DNA of 64,000 nucleotides. Source: Bradyrhizobium oropedii (GTDB lineage: Bacteria; Pseudomonadota; Alphaproteobacteria; Rhizobiales; Xanthobacteraceae). Location: positions 37,324 to 101,323 of the forward strand of contig NZ_JACMYO010000006.1 in assembly GCF_020889685.1 (NCBI RefSeq), in the 5' to 3' direction. This document shows, in pieces, positions 46,130 to 55,984 of the stretch (position 1 is the first letter of the stretch; every line of letters begins with the position of its first letter). The notes beneath the pieces are model-generated. The model was not told the DNA's origin, did not search any database, and was given only the letters and a program-made list of their open reading frames with translations. A program made the position numbers and the translations under genes.

Positions 46130-47329
46130 ATGAGCATCTTCGAGGGTTTGAAGGTCATTGACTGCGGCAGCTTCATCGCCGCGCCGACCGCTGCGACGCT
46201 GTTGGGAGACTTCGGCGCCGACGTGATCAAGATCGAACCGCCCGGCGCCGGCGACGCGTTCCGTCAGGTGCCGAAGCTGCCGGGCATGCCGAGATCCGAC
46301 CATCCCTATGGCTGGCTGCTCGATAACCGCAACAAGCGTGGCCTCGCGCTCGATCTTTCGAAGCCCGAGGGCCAGGCGGTGCTGCATCGCCTTTCATCGA
46401 CCGCCGATGTTTTCATCACCAACTATCCGCTCGCGGTCCGCAGGAAGCTCGCGATCGGCTACGAGCGGCTTGCCACGATAAACGATCGGCTGATCTACGC
46501 CTCATTCACCGGATATGGCGAAACCGGCGACGAGGCGGGAAAACCGGGCTTCGATGTCACCGCCTACTGGGCGCGTTCGGGCCTGATGGACATGGTACGG
46601 AGCGACGCCAGCACGCCGCCCGCGCGGGCACTCGCCGGCATGGGCGACCATCCATCGGGCGTCTCGCTGTTCGCGGCCATCGCGGTCGCGCTGTATCAAC
46701 GCGAGCGCACTGGCCGCGGTACCCAGGTCGGCTCCTCGCTACTCGCCAACGGCGTCTGGTCGAATGGCATCATGGCGCAGGCGGCGCTGTGCGGGGCGAC
46801 GTTCACGCCGCGACCGCCGCGCGAGAACCTGTTCAATGCGCTCGGCTGCTACTACCGTTGCCGTGACGGCCGCTGGCTGCTGCTCGCGATCGTCAACGAG
46901 CAGCGCGACTGGCCGACCGTCGCGAAATGCCTCGGCCTCGACGACCTCCTCACTGACCCACGCTTTGCCAAGCAAGCGGATCGCTTTGCCCGCTCGTCGG
47001 AACTGATCGCCCTGTTCGACGCGGCTTTCGCAACGCGCGACCGAGACGAGTGGCGCGCGCGGCTCGATGCGGCCGGCATCGTCTTCGAATGCGTCGCCGA
47101 GATGGGCGACCTGTCGTCCGACCGGCAGATGCAGGCCGCCGGCGTTCTCGTGCCATTCGAGAACGACCAGATGCTGACCATCGACAGCCCGTTCTTTATC
47201 GACGGCGCGACCAAGGTCAAGCCGCGCAAGGCGCCTGCGGTCGGCGAGCACAGCGCGCAGATCTTGCGGGAGGCCGGCTACGATGACGCCGCCATCGCAG
47301 GGATGCGCGACAGCAAGGTCGTGGCTTGA
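46130..47329 (+). CDS. CaiB/BaiF family CoA-transferase
   Basis: 399 residues. The N-terminus FEGLKVIDCGSFIAAPTAATLLGDFGADVIKIEPP is the class III CoA-transferase pattern. The GKPGFDVTAYWARSGLMD stretch carries the conserved Asp, and GVSLFAAIAVALYQRE follows. It is the last gene of the adc operon, 131 bases after the dehydrogenase. It probably loads CoA onto the operon's substrate, or takes it off. Confidence 0.92.
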   Translation: MSIFEGLKVIDCGSFIAAPTAATLLGDFGADVIKIEPPGAGDAFRQVPKLPGMPRSDHPYGWLLDNRNKRGLALDLSKPEGQAVLHRLSSTADVFITNYPLAVRRKLAIGYERLATINDRLIYASFTGYGETGDEAGKPGFDVTAYWARSGLMDMVRSDASTPPARALAGMGDHPSGVSLFAAIAVALYQRERTGRGTQVGSSLLANGVWSNGIMAQAALCGATFTPRPPRENLFNALGCYYRCRDGRWLLLAIVNEQRDWPTVAKCLGLDDLLTDPRFAKQADRFARSSELIALFDAAFATRDRDEWRARLDAAGIVFECVAEMGDLSSDRQMQAAGVLVPFENDQMLTIDSPFFIDGATKVKPRKAPAVGEHSAQILREAGYDDAAIAGMRDSKVVA

Positions 47330-47374
47330 CAGTTTGACCGTCAGGTCATTCTCACCGGATTTATGGCACCCACA

Positions 47375-47515
47375 AGAAAAGGCCGCGCTCCCGGATGAGA
47401 AGCGCGGCCAGTCTCGAGGCGCCCGAACCGGGGGGCTCCACAGCCGCGGTGCGGCGCAGCTGTGGTTCGGGAGGCACCCCTGAGCAGAAGCGCTCAGGAC
47501 CTGAAGTGCGTGAAT
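47375..47515 (-). ncRNA. Structured small RNA candidate with terminal hairpin
   Basis: Read on the minus strand, three strong hairpins follow one another. First, CCTGAGC / GCTCAGG (47498-47492 with 47485-47479) around a six-base loop. Second, an outer stem CCCGAACC / GGTTCGGG (47471-47464 with 47429-47422) enclosing CCACAGC / GCTGTGG. Third, a GGCCGCGC / GCGCGGCC stem (47409-47402 with 47388-47381) directly followed by TTTTCTT, a classic terminator. The unpaired CCTCCC before the second hairpin looks like an anti-Shine-Dalgarno sequence. No coding frame is convincing here. It lies between the CoA-transferase and AraC copy C. The 5' end is uncertain. Confidence 0.55.
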
Positions 47516-47706
47516 GCCGGTTGATTGATTGCTCTGCCGCGCATTGCCCCGTATCTCTCGCACCGCTCATCGCGTTTGCTGTCGACGACCAATCTAGGCA
47601 TGGAGTTCGACCGCGAGGAGGTTCGACGAGGCCGGTTCGGAGGTGACTTTTGGACAGCGCGAGGTGACGAACGGTCAAACATGCCGCTGTCCTGAATCAC
47701 CGGCCT

Positions 47707-48780
47707 TCACATATGCGGAGAGACCCGGAAATCGGATGGGCTCTTGCCGGTCCAGCGGATGAAGGCATGCCGAAAGTTGGCGGCATCGCTATAGCCCAAC
47801 CGGTTCGCGATTTCCTCGTTGGTCATCGCAGTCTTGCGCAGATATTCGATCGCAAGCCGCGTCCGCACCTCGGCCAGCAGTTCGCGGTACGACGTGTCTT
47901 CCGCCTCGAGCCTGCGCCGCAGGGCACGCGGGTGCATCGAAAGACGTTCGGCAATCGCCTCGATGCTCGGATACCTGCCGGGCTGCTCGATCAGCACACG
48001 CCTGACATCGGCCGCGATCCCGCCCGCATGATTGACCTCGGACAACACCTGCTCGCACATCTCGCGCGCCATTCCGTGGGTACGGGAATCCGCCAACGCC
48101 ACCGGCCCATCGGCCTGCGACAGTTGGTACCTGTACTCGTTGCCTCGCTGACGAAAGAGAACCGGGCAGTCAAAGATTGACTGGTAAGCGCAGGCATACG
48201 TCGGCTCGCCGTAGGCAACGGAAATTTGCGAGAAGCGGAACGACTCGCCTGCCAGATCCTTCATCGTCGTCAAATGCGACGACAGGGCGAACTCGGCAGC
48301 GAAGCGATGCACGTCCTGCGTCGGATTTGGCCAATGCAGCGGCTCGAACGCACAGACGACCGCCGCACCGTCATACGAGTATCTTGCATCACAAAGTGGG
48401 CCTACGACGCGAAGGTATCGATTGGCGAAGGCGCGCGCGTCATCATAGGTCGCGCTGCTCAGCAACGCATATCCGTACATTCCATGTGCCGTTACACGCA
48501 TTCGCTGTCCGGCGCGAAGTGCGATCGTCGGCTCGCTCGACAAGCGCAATGCGTTGCGAACCACAGTATCGATCTGCCGATACGAGATGCGCGTCGTATG
48601 ATCTTCGAGCTGATCCTCGGCCAAACCCGTGCCCGCCAACGCCAGGGACGACCGAACGTCCTGCCTGTCGAGCTCGGCAATGATGGCAGCAATCAACTGC
48701 GCCGAATACGCGTGCTGGTCGAAATCGGGCGGCAATTGACATGCGGGCACCGTGTCTTGCGGGCGCCTTCCAGCGCTCAT
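47707..48780 (-). CDS. AraC-family regulator (OruR-like), copy C
   Basis: 357 residues. It shares the effector block (ISYRQIDTVVRNALRLSSEPTIALRAG, HGMYGYALLSSATYDD) and HTH block (MHPRALRRRLEAEDTSYRELLAEVR, RLGYSDAANFRHAFIRWTGKSPSDFR) with copies A and B, and is closest to copy B. It converges on the adc operon and lies downstream of the serine dehydratase gene on the same strand, 173 bases away. Its targets are unknown. Confidence 0.92.
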   Translation of the reverse strand: MSAGRRPQDTVPACQLPPDFDQHAYSAQLIAAIIAELDRQDVRSSLALAGTGLAEDQLEDHTTRISYRQIDTVVRNALRLSSEPTIALRAGQRMRVTAHGMYGYALLSSATYDDARAFANRYLRVVGPLCDARYSYDGAAVVCAFEPLHWPNPTQDVHRFAAEFALSSHLTTMKDLAGESFRFSQISVAYGEPTYACAYQSIFDCPVLFRQRGNEYRYQLSQADGPVALADSRTHGMAREMCEQVLSEVNHAGGIAADVRRVLIEQPGRYPSIEAIAERLSMHPRALRRRLEAEDTSYRELLAEVRTRLAIEYLRKTAMTNEEIANRLGYSDAANFRHAFIRWTGKSPSDFRVSPHM

Positions 48781-48953
48781 GGTCGTCCTCCTCCTGGGCC
48801 TAAAGTCTTGCTCAAATCAAAATCATTCGCAATGCTGGCGGCAGCTAATGGGCTGGCCCTATCCCCAGCCTGGGGGCAGCGCGCACCCCGGATTGCCCCT
48901 GCGGCGCCAAGATTCTTCCTCAAGGTGTTTCGTCGGCGTCGCCGAGCTGAGGG

Positions 48954-50351
48954 TCAGCATTCCACAACATTCACCGCGAGCCCGCCCAATGACGTCTCCT
49001 TGTATTTGGACTTCATATCCTCGCCGGTCTGCAACATGGTCTTGATGACGGCATCGAGCGAGACATAGTGCTTGCCGTCGCCCCGCAACGCCATTCGGGC
49101 GGCGTTGATCGCCTTGACGGCGCCCATCGCGTTGCGCTCGATGCAAGGGATCTGCACCAGTCCGCCAACGGGATCGCAAGTGAGACCGAGATTATGCTCC
49201 ATCCCGATCTCGGCCGCATTCTCGACCTGCGCCGGCACACCGCCGAGCACGGCCGTCAGGCCGCCCGCAGCCATCGAGCAAGCGACGCCGACTTCGCCTT
49301 GACAGCCGACCTCCGCGCCGGAGATCGAGGCATTCGCCTTGTAGAGCATGCCGATCGCGGCCGCGGTGAGCAGAAAAGCTACGATGCCATCGTCGTTCGC
49401 GCCCGGACTGAACTTGACGTAGTAATGCAGCACGGCCGGAATCACGCCGGCCGCGCCGTTGGTCGGCGCGGTCACGACCCGTCCCCGCGCTGCATTCTCC
49501 TCGTTCACCGCCATCGCGAAGGCGTTGACCCAATCCATCGCAGCGAGCGGATCGATGTTCTCGGTGTCGCTGTTGCGGGCCGCCAGTTCGCGATAGAGAG
49601 CCGGTGCGCGACGGCGAATGTTCAGCGGGCCAGGCAACGGTTCGGCTGCACCCGCATTGTCGATCCCGAAACCGCGATCGACGCATCGTTTCATCGCATC
49701 CCAGATGTTCAGGAGACCGGCACGAACCTCGGCCTCGGTCCGATGGATGCATTCGTTGGCGAGCACCATATCGGCGATCGAGCGGCCGCTCGTCTGCGCG
49801 CGCGCGACCAGCTCGGCGCCGGTGCCGAACGGATACGGCCAGACCGGAGGCACGCCGCCGGCGTTGCCGGCCACATCGCCGGAGCCGCGTTCGATCACGA
49901 ACCCGCCGCCGATCGAGAGGTAGTAGCGTTCCGCCAGCAGGCTGCCGTCGGTTGCGAACGCCACGAGGCGGATCCCATTGGGATGTTCGGGCAGCGTGCT
50001 GTCGGGCTTGAACACGATATCGCGCCCGCGCCGGAACGGTACTGGGTGAACATTGAGCAGCCGTAACTCGCCGGAGCGCCGGATGTCGGCAAGCTGTGGT
50101 GCCACCTGGGCCGGATCGACCGTATCGGGCTTCTCGCCGAGCAGGCCGAGGATCACGCCAAGATCAGTCGCATGCCCCCGTCCGGTCGCGCCCAGCGATC
50201 CATAGAGATCGGCGCGAACCTGGGCCGTCCTCGACAGAAGCCCATCGCGCTCGAGTGCGCGGACGAATTGCCCGGCCGCGCGCATCGGCCCCACCGTATG
50301 CGAACTCGAGGGGCCGATGCCGATCTTGAAGATGTCGAAGACGGAAAGCAT
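48954..50351 (-). CDS. sdaA: L-serine ammonia-lyase (single-chain, iron-sulfur type)
   Basis: 465 residues. It converts L-serine to pyruvate and ammonia. The N-terminal SSSHTVGPM at residues 15-23, the [23 protein letters not shown] segment in the middle and the [17 protein letters not shown] segment with cluster Cys residues match the type 1 (SdaA) enzymes. It starts one base inside the stop of the M20 amidohydrolase gene (TGATG), so the two are translationally coupled. Together with the upstream DUF3100 protein it forms a three-gene operon. Confidence 0.95.
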   Translation of the reverse strand: MLSVFDIFKIGIGPSSSHTVGPMRAAGQFVRALERDGLLSRTAQVRADLYGSLGATGRGHATDLGVILGLLGEKPDTVDPAQVAPQLADIRRSGELRLLNVHPVPFRRGRDIVFKPDSTLPEHPNGIRLVAFATDGSLLAERYYLSIGGGFVIERGSGDVAGNAGGVPPVWPYPFGTGAELVARAQTSGRSIADMVLANECIHRTEAEVRAGLLNIWDAMKRCVDRGFGIDNAGAAEPLPGPLNIRRRAPALYRELAARNSDTENIDPLAAMDWVNAFAMAVNEENAARGRVVTAPTNGAAGVIPAVLHYYVKFSPGANDDGIVAFLLTAAAIGMLYKANASISGAEVGCQGEVGVACSMAAGGLTAVLGGVPAQVENAAEIGMEHNLGLTCDPVGGLVQIPCIERNAMGAVKAINAARMALRGDGKHYVSLDAVIKTMLQTGEDMKSKYKETSLGGLAVNVVEC

Positions 50352-51520
50352 CAGTCAGCAGGCAGTTGTTGCTTCACCAGCTCGACCCAGTAGGCGGCGC
50401 CGAGCGGCAGGATGGCGTCATTGAAATCATAGTATGGATTGTGCAACGGCGCATCATTAGCGGTTTCGCCCGCGCCGATGCAGATATAGGCACCCGGACG
50501 CTCCTGCAGCATGAAGGCAAAATCCTCCGATCCCATTGCAGGCTTGATGTCGGTCTGCACCTGCCCGATGCCGACGAGGTTTGCGGCTGCCGACGCCGCA
50601 GCATCGGTCTCGGCGGGCGTGTTGATCACACCCGGATAGCCGCGCATGTAGGTCAGATCGACTTTCGCGCCATGGGTTTGCGCCACGCCGGCGCAGACCT
50701 GCTTCATGGCGGCCTCGACCTGATTCTGGATCTCGGCGTCGAGCGTCCGCACCGTGCCGCGCAACGTGACCGTCTCGGGCACGACGTTCCAGGTGTCGCC
50801 GCCATGGATCTGGGTGACGCTCACCACCGCGGCGTCCATCGCGCCGATCCGGCGGCTCACGATGCCCTGAAGCGCGGAGACGAGATCGGCAGACACCAGG
50901 ATCGAATCGATGCCTTTCTCCGGGGTCGCGGCATGACAGCCGCTGCCGGTCACCAGGATCTCGAAGGTATCGAGGAAGGCCGTCGCAATGCCGGTCCGGA
51001 TTGCGAATTTTCCGCGCGGGATGTTGGGGATGTTGTGCATCCCATAGACCGCGTCGGCCGGAAACAGCTTGAACAGCCCCTCCTCGACCATCTTCTTGCC
51101 GCCGCCTTCATTCTCCTCGGCGGGCTGGAAAACGAAATGAACGGTGCCGCGGAACGGCCGATGACGGGCAAGCTGCACGGCAGCCCCGAGCAACATGGTG
51201 GTGTGGCCATCATGGCCACAGCCGTGCATCTTGCCGGTGCGGGTTGATTTGTACGCGCGGTCTCCCAGTTCCTGGAGGTCAAGCGCGTCCATATCGGCGC
51301 GCAGCGCAATCGTCGGGCCATCGCCGTTCTTCAGTGTTCCGACCACGCCGGTTCCGCCGAGGCCGCGGTGGACCGGGATCTGCATTTCCGTCAGCGCATC
51401 GGCCACGAGCTGCGCCGTGCGATGCTCTTCGAACGCGGTTTCCGGATTGGCATGAATGTCATGACGCCAATCCAGCATCCGCGCACAAATATCGTCGGCG
51501 ATTCCAAATTCCTTTGACAT
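50351..51520 (-). CDS. M20-family amidohydrolase (hippurate hydrolase-like)
   Basis: 389 residues of the M20D peptidase group, which cleave N-acyl amino acids. Metal ligands sit in HGCGHDGH (residues about 99-106), in the [10 protein letters not shown] segment near residue 134 and in the C-terminal [10 protein letters not shown]. Coupled to L-serine dehydratase, it might release serine from an N-acyl-serine or similar conjugate taken up via the DUF3100 protein (inference). It begins 21 bases after the DUF3100 stop. Confidence 0.92.
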   Translation of the reverse strand: MSKEFGIADDICARMLDWRHDIHANPETAFEEHRTAQLVADALTEMQIPVHRGLGGTGVVGTLKNGDGPTIALRADMDALDLQELGDRAYKSTRTGKMHGCGHDGHTTMLLGAAVQLARHRPFRGTVHFVFQPAEENEGGGKKMVEEGLFKLFPADAVYGMHNIPNIPRGKFAIRTGIATAFLDTFEILVTGSGCHAATPEKGIDSILVSADLVSALQGIVSRRIGAMDAAVVSVTQIHGGDTWNVVPETVTLRGTVRTLDAEIQNQVEAAMKQVCAGVAQTHGAKVDLTYMRGYPGVINTPAETDAAASAAANLVGIGQVQTDIKPAMGSEDFAFMLQERPGAYICIGAGETANDAPLHNPYYDFNDAILPLGAAYWVELVKQQLPAD

Positions 51521-51541
51521 GTCCGGGTCCAGCTCGGTTGG

Positions 51542-52894
51542 TTAGCGATGGAAGTAGTCGGCGATCAAGGTCGCGCCGAGGAACGTGCCGGCAGCAGCCG
51601 TCAGCGAGACCACGACGATACGCCAGCTCAGCTTGCGGAAGATCGGGAGGTCCTTGGCGACCGAGAAGCCTGCGAGCGTCAGCACCGGGGTCGTGAACGC
51701 CAGGAAGTTCAGCTTATCGACCGCGGCAATCATCGCGTCAGAGAACGGCAGCAGACCGGGAATGCCAAGCACGGTGGTCACTGCGACGAGGATCAGGATG
51801 TGCGGCACCTTCGACAACATCCGGGCAAGAACGTCGACCAGCAGCACGACCGCGAGTACGACCAGGAGACCCGTACAGGTTTGCAGCAGCGGAACCTTGT
51901 AGGTGAGCGAATTGCCGATCAAGACGCCGCTCGCAATGGTGATCCAGGCGAGGAGCGAGTCGGAGAAGCCGAATGCGCCGTGCTTCGGTGTCTCGCCGGC
52001 GACGGCGATCGATGGCCCGAGATCTCCCGACTTGAAGTTCGAGAACCGGCCGAGCCTGGGCTCCAGCCTGTCATACAGCCAGGAGCACACCGGCAGCGAG
52101 AAGAACAGGGCGAAATAGAAGCCGAGGACTGCGGTCATTAGATTCGCCGCCGAAGCGATTGCAATCAGCTCCTTCGCCATCTCCGGCGGGTTATGGCCGT
52201 TGATGGTCCCGATTGCGGCCGCCATCATGCTGCCCGATCCGACGCCGGCGCCCATCGCAAGCGACCGCGGATCGAAGATGTGCAGGCTGGCAACGAATCC
52301 GGCCAGGAGCGCGATGAACAGCGCGCCGAGCACGGTGCCGGTGATGTACTCGGCCAGCACGCCGCGCCCCTCGGCAGAGTTCATGCCGTACTTCTCGCCG
52401 ATGATCACCATGTTGCCTTCGCGGCCGATCGAGAAGGTTGCGCCGACCGCTTCGCGCTTGACGCCGAGCAGAAGCGCGATCGGAAGACCCAGCACCAACG
52501 TACCGAAGGTGTGGCCGAGTTCCTGGAAGATCAGCGCCCAGCCGGCCTTCTGGACCTCCGGAAGCGCGCCACCGACCGTGAAAGCCATCTTGATCACGAA
52601 GAGCAACAGTCCTGCGTTAAGCAGTTGTCCCGCATAGGTCTGCAGGCCTGGACCGATCTGCGCGACTGCGGGCAGATAACGTGCTGAAAGGCCCCACGCG
52701 GCCGCGATCAGGAGCGCCCATACCATCGGTTGGAGCAGCACCTTGCCCGGTCCGATCTGGAACTGGACGACTCCGACCGTCTCGGCAACAGCGACGATGA
52801 TCGAAACAGCAACGAACAACGAGAGCTTGCCGCCGATTGCGGAAGGGACCGCCTCAGCGGCCTGGCCTAAGGAAGGAGAAGAGGTCGACGTCAT
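51542..52894 (-). CDS. DUF3100-type membrane protein, putative transporter
   Basis: 450 residues with about ten hydrophobic segments. The conserved loops GREGNMVIIGEKYGMNSAEGRGVLAEYI and GAGVGSGSMMAAAIGTINGHNPPE match the DUF3100 family, which is often found next to M20 amidohydrolases. It is inferred to import the substrate of the operon. Start: ATG at 52894, with GGAGGTGTAC upstream. The frame is open to 53068, but that extension lacks a ribosome site. An inverted repeat 117 bases upstream (53011-53029) may control the operon. Confidence 0.85.
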   Translation of the reverse strand: MTSTSSPSLGQAAEAVPSAIGGKLSLFVAVSIIVAVAETVGVVQFQIGPGKVLLQPMVWALLIAAAWGLSARYLPAVAQIGPGLQTYAGQLLNAGLLLFVIKMAFTVGGALPEVQKAGWALIFQELGHTFGTLVLGLPIALLLGVKREAVGATFSIGREGNMVIIGEKYGMNSAEGRGVLAEYITGTVLGALFIALLAGFVASLHIFDPRSLAMGAGVGSGSMMAAAIGTINGHNPPEMAKELIAIASAANLMTAVLGFYFALFFSLPVCSWLYDRLEPRLGRFSNFKSGDLGPSIAVAGETPKHGAFGFSDSLLAWITIASGVLIGNSLTYKVPLLQTCTGLLVVLAVVLLVDVLARMLSKVPHILILVAVTTVLGIPGLLPFSDAMIAAVDKLNFLAFTTPVLTLAGFSVAKDLPIFRKLSWRIVVVSLTAAAGTFLGATLIADYFHR

Positions 52895-53010
52895 AGTGCA
52901 GTACACCTCCGGAAAATGATTGCGAGGCAATGCGGTGAACGGTGAACCAACTTGCCCGCCCAGCATCGGGCGAAAGGCATCTTGCATCAATGATCGGCTT
53001 GTCCAATTTC

Positions 53011-53029
53011 TGTTGCATTTTTTGCAACA
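53011..53029. promoter_or_regulatory. Inverted repeat, possible operator of the DUF3100 operon
   Basis: Perfect 7-base arms TGTTGCA / TGCAACA around a five-T spacer. It lies in the 260-base gap between the GNAT stop and the DUF3100 start, and could be a GntR- or AsnC/Lrp-type operator. A role as a terminator for the GNAT transcript is less likely, as no T-run follows. Confidence 0.4.
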
Positions 53030-53154
53030 CTTGGAGTCACGGGTCCAAGCCGCGAGAAGCGGCCGCATGAGTGATGATTTGGGCTATTCTCTCATCGTCC
53101 GGCGCGCAGCGGACGTTGTACGATGCTAAGCGCCCTCCCGCGGGGCGCCCTGCG

Positions 53155-53748
53155 TTACTCAGTCACGTCGGACGAGTCGCCCTGTTCGGAACGCTGCACC
53201 TCCGACACGTCGAGGCCAAGGACCACGATGTCGTGCGTCTTGCCCTGGAGATCCTTCACATGGTCGCGAAGCAATGCCTCGGTGCGAAAGCCGAACCCTT
53301 CGAAGATCGCGATAGCCCGGGATTGATCCGACGTCATCTGTACGGTCAGGCGTTCCAGGCCCATCGACAACGCGATGTCAAAGGCCTCATTCGACAGCGC
53401 CCGTCCGACGCCGGTGCCGCGCACATGGGAGGAAATCACGGTCCTGATCTCACCGACATGGGCCGACCACGACAGTGGATTCCGTGCGATCGTACCGCAC
53501 CCGACCACGGCACCGTCTTTGACTGCCAGCAGGCTGACGATGGAGCCGCGCTCGATCTCCTTGATCCAGGCCGAGAGGACCTTCGGTTCGCTGATATTCC
53601 TTGGCAGGAACAGCATGTCGTGCACCGCAAGCGTCTTGGCGAATTTAAGTGTGGCGGCCTCGTCAGCGGGCTCCATCAGCCGAAACTCGACATCTCCGCT
53701 CTCGAAGTTGACGCGACGTGGATAGGATCGCATCCTGGTGTTCCTCAT
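53155..53748 (-). CDS. GNAT-family N-acetyltransferase (paralogue of the phaC-linked copy)
   Basis: 197 residues. Motif A is VISSHVRGTGVGRALSNEAF (residues about 108-127) and the end IFEGFGFRTEALLRDHVKDLQGK mirrors the enzyme at 19988-20584. It is divergent from an acyl-CoA ligase at 53942 across 190 bases. A link to acyl-CoA enzymes in both cases suggests a related role, but the substrate is unknown. Confidence 0.87.
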   Translation of the reverse strand: MRNTRMRSYPRRVNFESGDVEFRLMEPADEAATLKFAKTLAVHDMLFLPRNISEPKVLSAWIKEIERGSIVSLLAVKDGAVVGCGTIARNPLSWSAHVGEIRTVISSHVRGTGVGRALSNEAFDIALSMGLERLTVQMTSDQSRAIAIFEGFGFRTEALLRDHVKDLQGKTHDIVVLGLDVSEVQRSEQGDSSDVTE

Positions 53749-53941
53749 GCAGACAGCTCGCTCAGTCAGGAATTCTCACTTCGCCGCAACCGCCCTTGCG
53801 GCGGCACCGCGTTTCTCCCGCCTGTCCTGCACGCGAGAGCCAGATCAGGCAAGCCGAGCGCGCACCAATGTCCTAATATAGCCCCCGAAGCGGCCAGTTT
53901 GCACCTTTCCGAGTTGGCATGAGCACAAGAGCCTTTCGACA

Positions 53942-55558
53942 ATGACCAATACAAGCACGCCCATTGGCAACGACGAACGACCGCTGCATGAAATACTCCG
54001 GAGGCATGCTCGTGAGCGGCCGGAGAAGCCGGCCTGCATCTGGTATGGCCGCGCCATCACGTTCCTTGAGCTCGACCGCGCGAGCGATGCATTTGCGGCG
54101 CGCCTGCAACAGCTCGGCGTCGCCAAGGGCGAGCCGGTAGCGCTGTTCATGAACAACTGCCCGCAATACATGATGGCGCAATACGGCATCCAGAAGATCG
54201 GCGCCGTCGCTTCGCCCTGCGGAGCGCTGAACAAGGAGCACGAGCTCGCCTATCAGCTCGACGATCTCGGTGCGCGCGTCATCGTCGCGGCCGAGCCGTT
54301 GTTGCCGATCGTGCACCAAGTCCGCGACAAGACGAAGCTCGAGCATGTGTTCGTAGTCCGCTACCAGGACCTGCTGCCCGAGCGGCCACAGATCGGCGTT
54401 CCGGACGAATTGTTGGGATCCGCCCCCGGGCCGGCTAGTGCAACAGGCGACACCGAAGACTTCCTCACCGTCGCAGCAAGCGGCGCAAGGCCAGACGCCG
54501 TCGCGATCGACATGAACGATACAGCGCTGATGATCTACACGTCCGGCAGCACGGGCCGGCCCAAGGGGGCGATGCTGTCCTATCGCAACGTCATTTTCAA
54601 GACGGCCGCGACCGTGAACTGCAACGGCATCGGCACTGATGACGTCCTGCTCTCGATCGCGCCGCTCTATCACATCGCGGGCATGGTGATGGGCGTGAAC
54701 GCGCCGGTCTATGCGGGCGCTACGTCCGTCCTGCTGTACCGGTTCGATCCGCTCGTGACAGCGCAGGCGATCGACCGCTACCAGGTGAGCTGGTGGTACA
54801 GCGTGGCGCCGATGAACGTCGCGATCACGCAGCTTCCGAACATTTCCGATTCCAGGCTCAGCAGCCTCCGCGTCAATCCCGTAACCAGTTTCGGCATCGA
54901 TTGGACCGAAGCGCTTGCCAAGAAGTGGCAGGCCGTTGCGTCGAACTGTGAAAGCTTCGAAGCGGCGTACGGGCTGACCGAGACGCACACGGTCGACACC
55001 TTCATGCCGCGCACGGCGGTGCGCTGGGGCACCCACGGCAAGCCGGTGCCCGGCAACGAGATCCGGATCATCGATCCTGACACCCGCACAGACACACCGA
55101 CCGGCACGCCCGGCGAAATCGTGATCCGTGGCCCCGGCGTGTTCAAGGGCTACCGCAATCGTCCTGATGCAACTGCAGAAGCGCTGCGCGACGGCTGGCT
55201 CCACACCGGCGACATGGGCCGCCTCGATGCCGAGGGCTATCTGACCTTCATGGGGCGCTTCAAGGAGATGATCAAGGTCTCCGGCTACAGCGTCTTCCCG
55301 GAAGAGGTCGAATCGATCCTGAACAAGCACCCGTCAGTGGCGGCGTCGGCAGTGATCGGCATGCCCGACGCGGCGAAGGGCGAGGTGGTTAAGGCGTTCA
55401 TCGTTCTGGCCTCCCACGCCGAACTGGGTTCGGCGCAGCTCGTGGCGTGGGCGCGCCAGAACATGGCCCCCTACAAGGTGCCGCGAGACGTCAGCTTTGT
55501 CACCGAATTGCCGCGCTCACCGGCGGGCAAGCTGTTGCGGCGGCTGCTCAAGGACTGA
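53942..55558 (+). CDS. AMP-forming acyl-CoA ligase
   Basis: 538 residues. The P-loop is IYTSGSTGRPKGAMLSY near residue 200, then AYGLTETHT near residue 340, the HTGDMGRLDAEGYL hinge and the Lys in SPAGKLLRRLLKD at the end. All ANL motifs are intact. It activates a carboxylic acid; the substrate is unknown. It has no close operon partner downstream; the divergent GNAT enzyme is the nearest gene. Confidence 0.92.
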   Translation: MTNTSTPIGNDERPLHEILRRHARERPEKPACIWYGRAITFLELDRASDAFAARLQQLGVAKGEPVALFMNNCPQYMMAQYGIQKIGAVASPCGALNKEHELAYQLDDLGARVIVAAEPLLPIVHQVRDKTKLEHVFVVRYQDLLPERPQIGVPDELLGSAPGPASATGDTEDFLTVAASGARPDAVAIDMNDTALMIYTSGSTGRPKGAMLSYRNVIFKTAATVNCNGIGTDDVLLSIAPLYHIAGMVMGVNAPVYAGATSVLLYRFDPLVTAQAIDRYQVSWWYSVAPMNVAITQLPNISDSRLSSLRVNPVTSFGIDWTEALAKKWQAVASNCESFEAAYGLTETHTVDTFMPRTAVRWGTHGKPVPGNEIRIIDPDTRTDTPTGTPGEIVIRGPGVFKGYRNRPDATAEALRDGWLHTGDMGRLDAEGYLTFMGRFKEMIKVSGYSVFPEEVESILNKHPSVAASAVIGMPDAAKGEVVKAFIVLASHAELGSAQLVAWARQNMAPYKVPRDVSFVTELPRSPAGKLLRRLLKD

Positions 55559-55732
55559 CGTCGCAGCGAAGTGTCCCGAACGGCGGACAGCGCCACGCCA
55601 CTATCGGCTCATGTCCTAAAATCACCGTCCATTCGGTCCGACAGCACCTTTTCGCGAATCGATCCCCATGTTGGACATGTCGTTTTGACCCCGGCGACTC
55701 ATCGACAAGAAGCAAGATTGCAAGCCTGCCAC

Positions 55733-55927
55733 ATGTTCAGTCACGACGACGAATGTTCCAGCATCAAATACCAGCGACGCATCAAGCGGATGATCGAAGC
55801 CCTGCGAGGAGAACTGACGCTGCAGGGCATTATCGGTCAGGGCACCACCACGGATTTGCGCGTGGATATTGTTAGCCTGGCGGAAACCGCGCTCATGGTG
55901 TGCGACTTCGATAGAGTCGCGGACTGA
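55733..55927 (+). CDS. Possible small protein, unrecognised
   Basis: 64 residues (MFSHDDECSSIKYQRRIKRM...), charged with an LxVDIVSLAETALMV hydrophobic end. The frame is open upstream to 55571, but the ribosome site is poor. It converges on the cytochrome gene. No family recognised; it may be a chance ORF. Confidence 0.3.
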   Translation: MFSHDDECSSIKYQRRIKRMIEALRGELTLQGIIGQGTTTDLRVDIVSLAETALMVCDFDRVAD

Positions 55928-55984
55928 CGCGTCCGATACCCTGCTGCCGCCACCAACCAGGACGGACCGTCAAAATCCCTCCTC

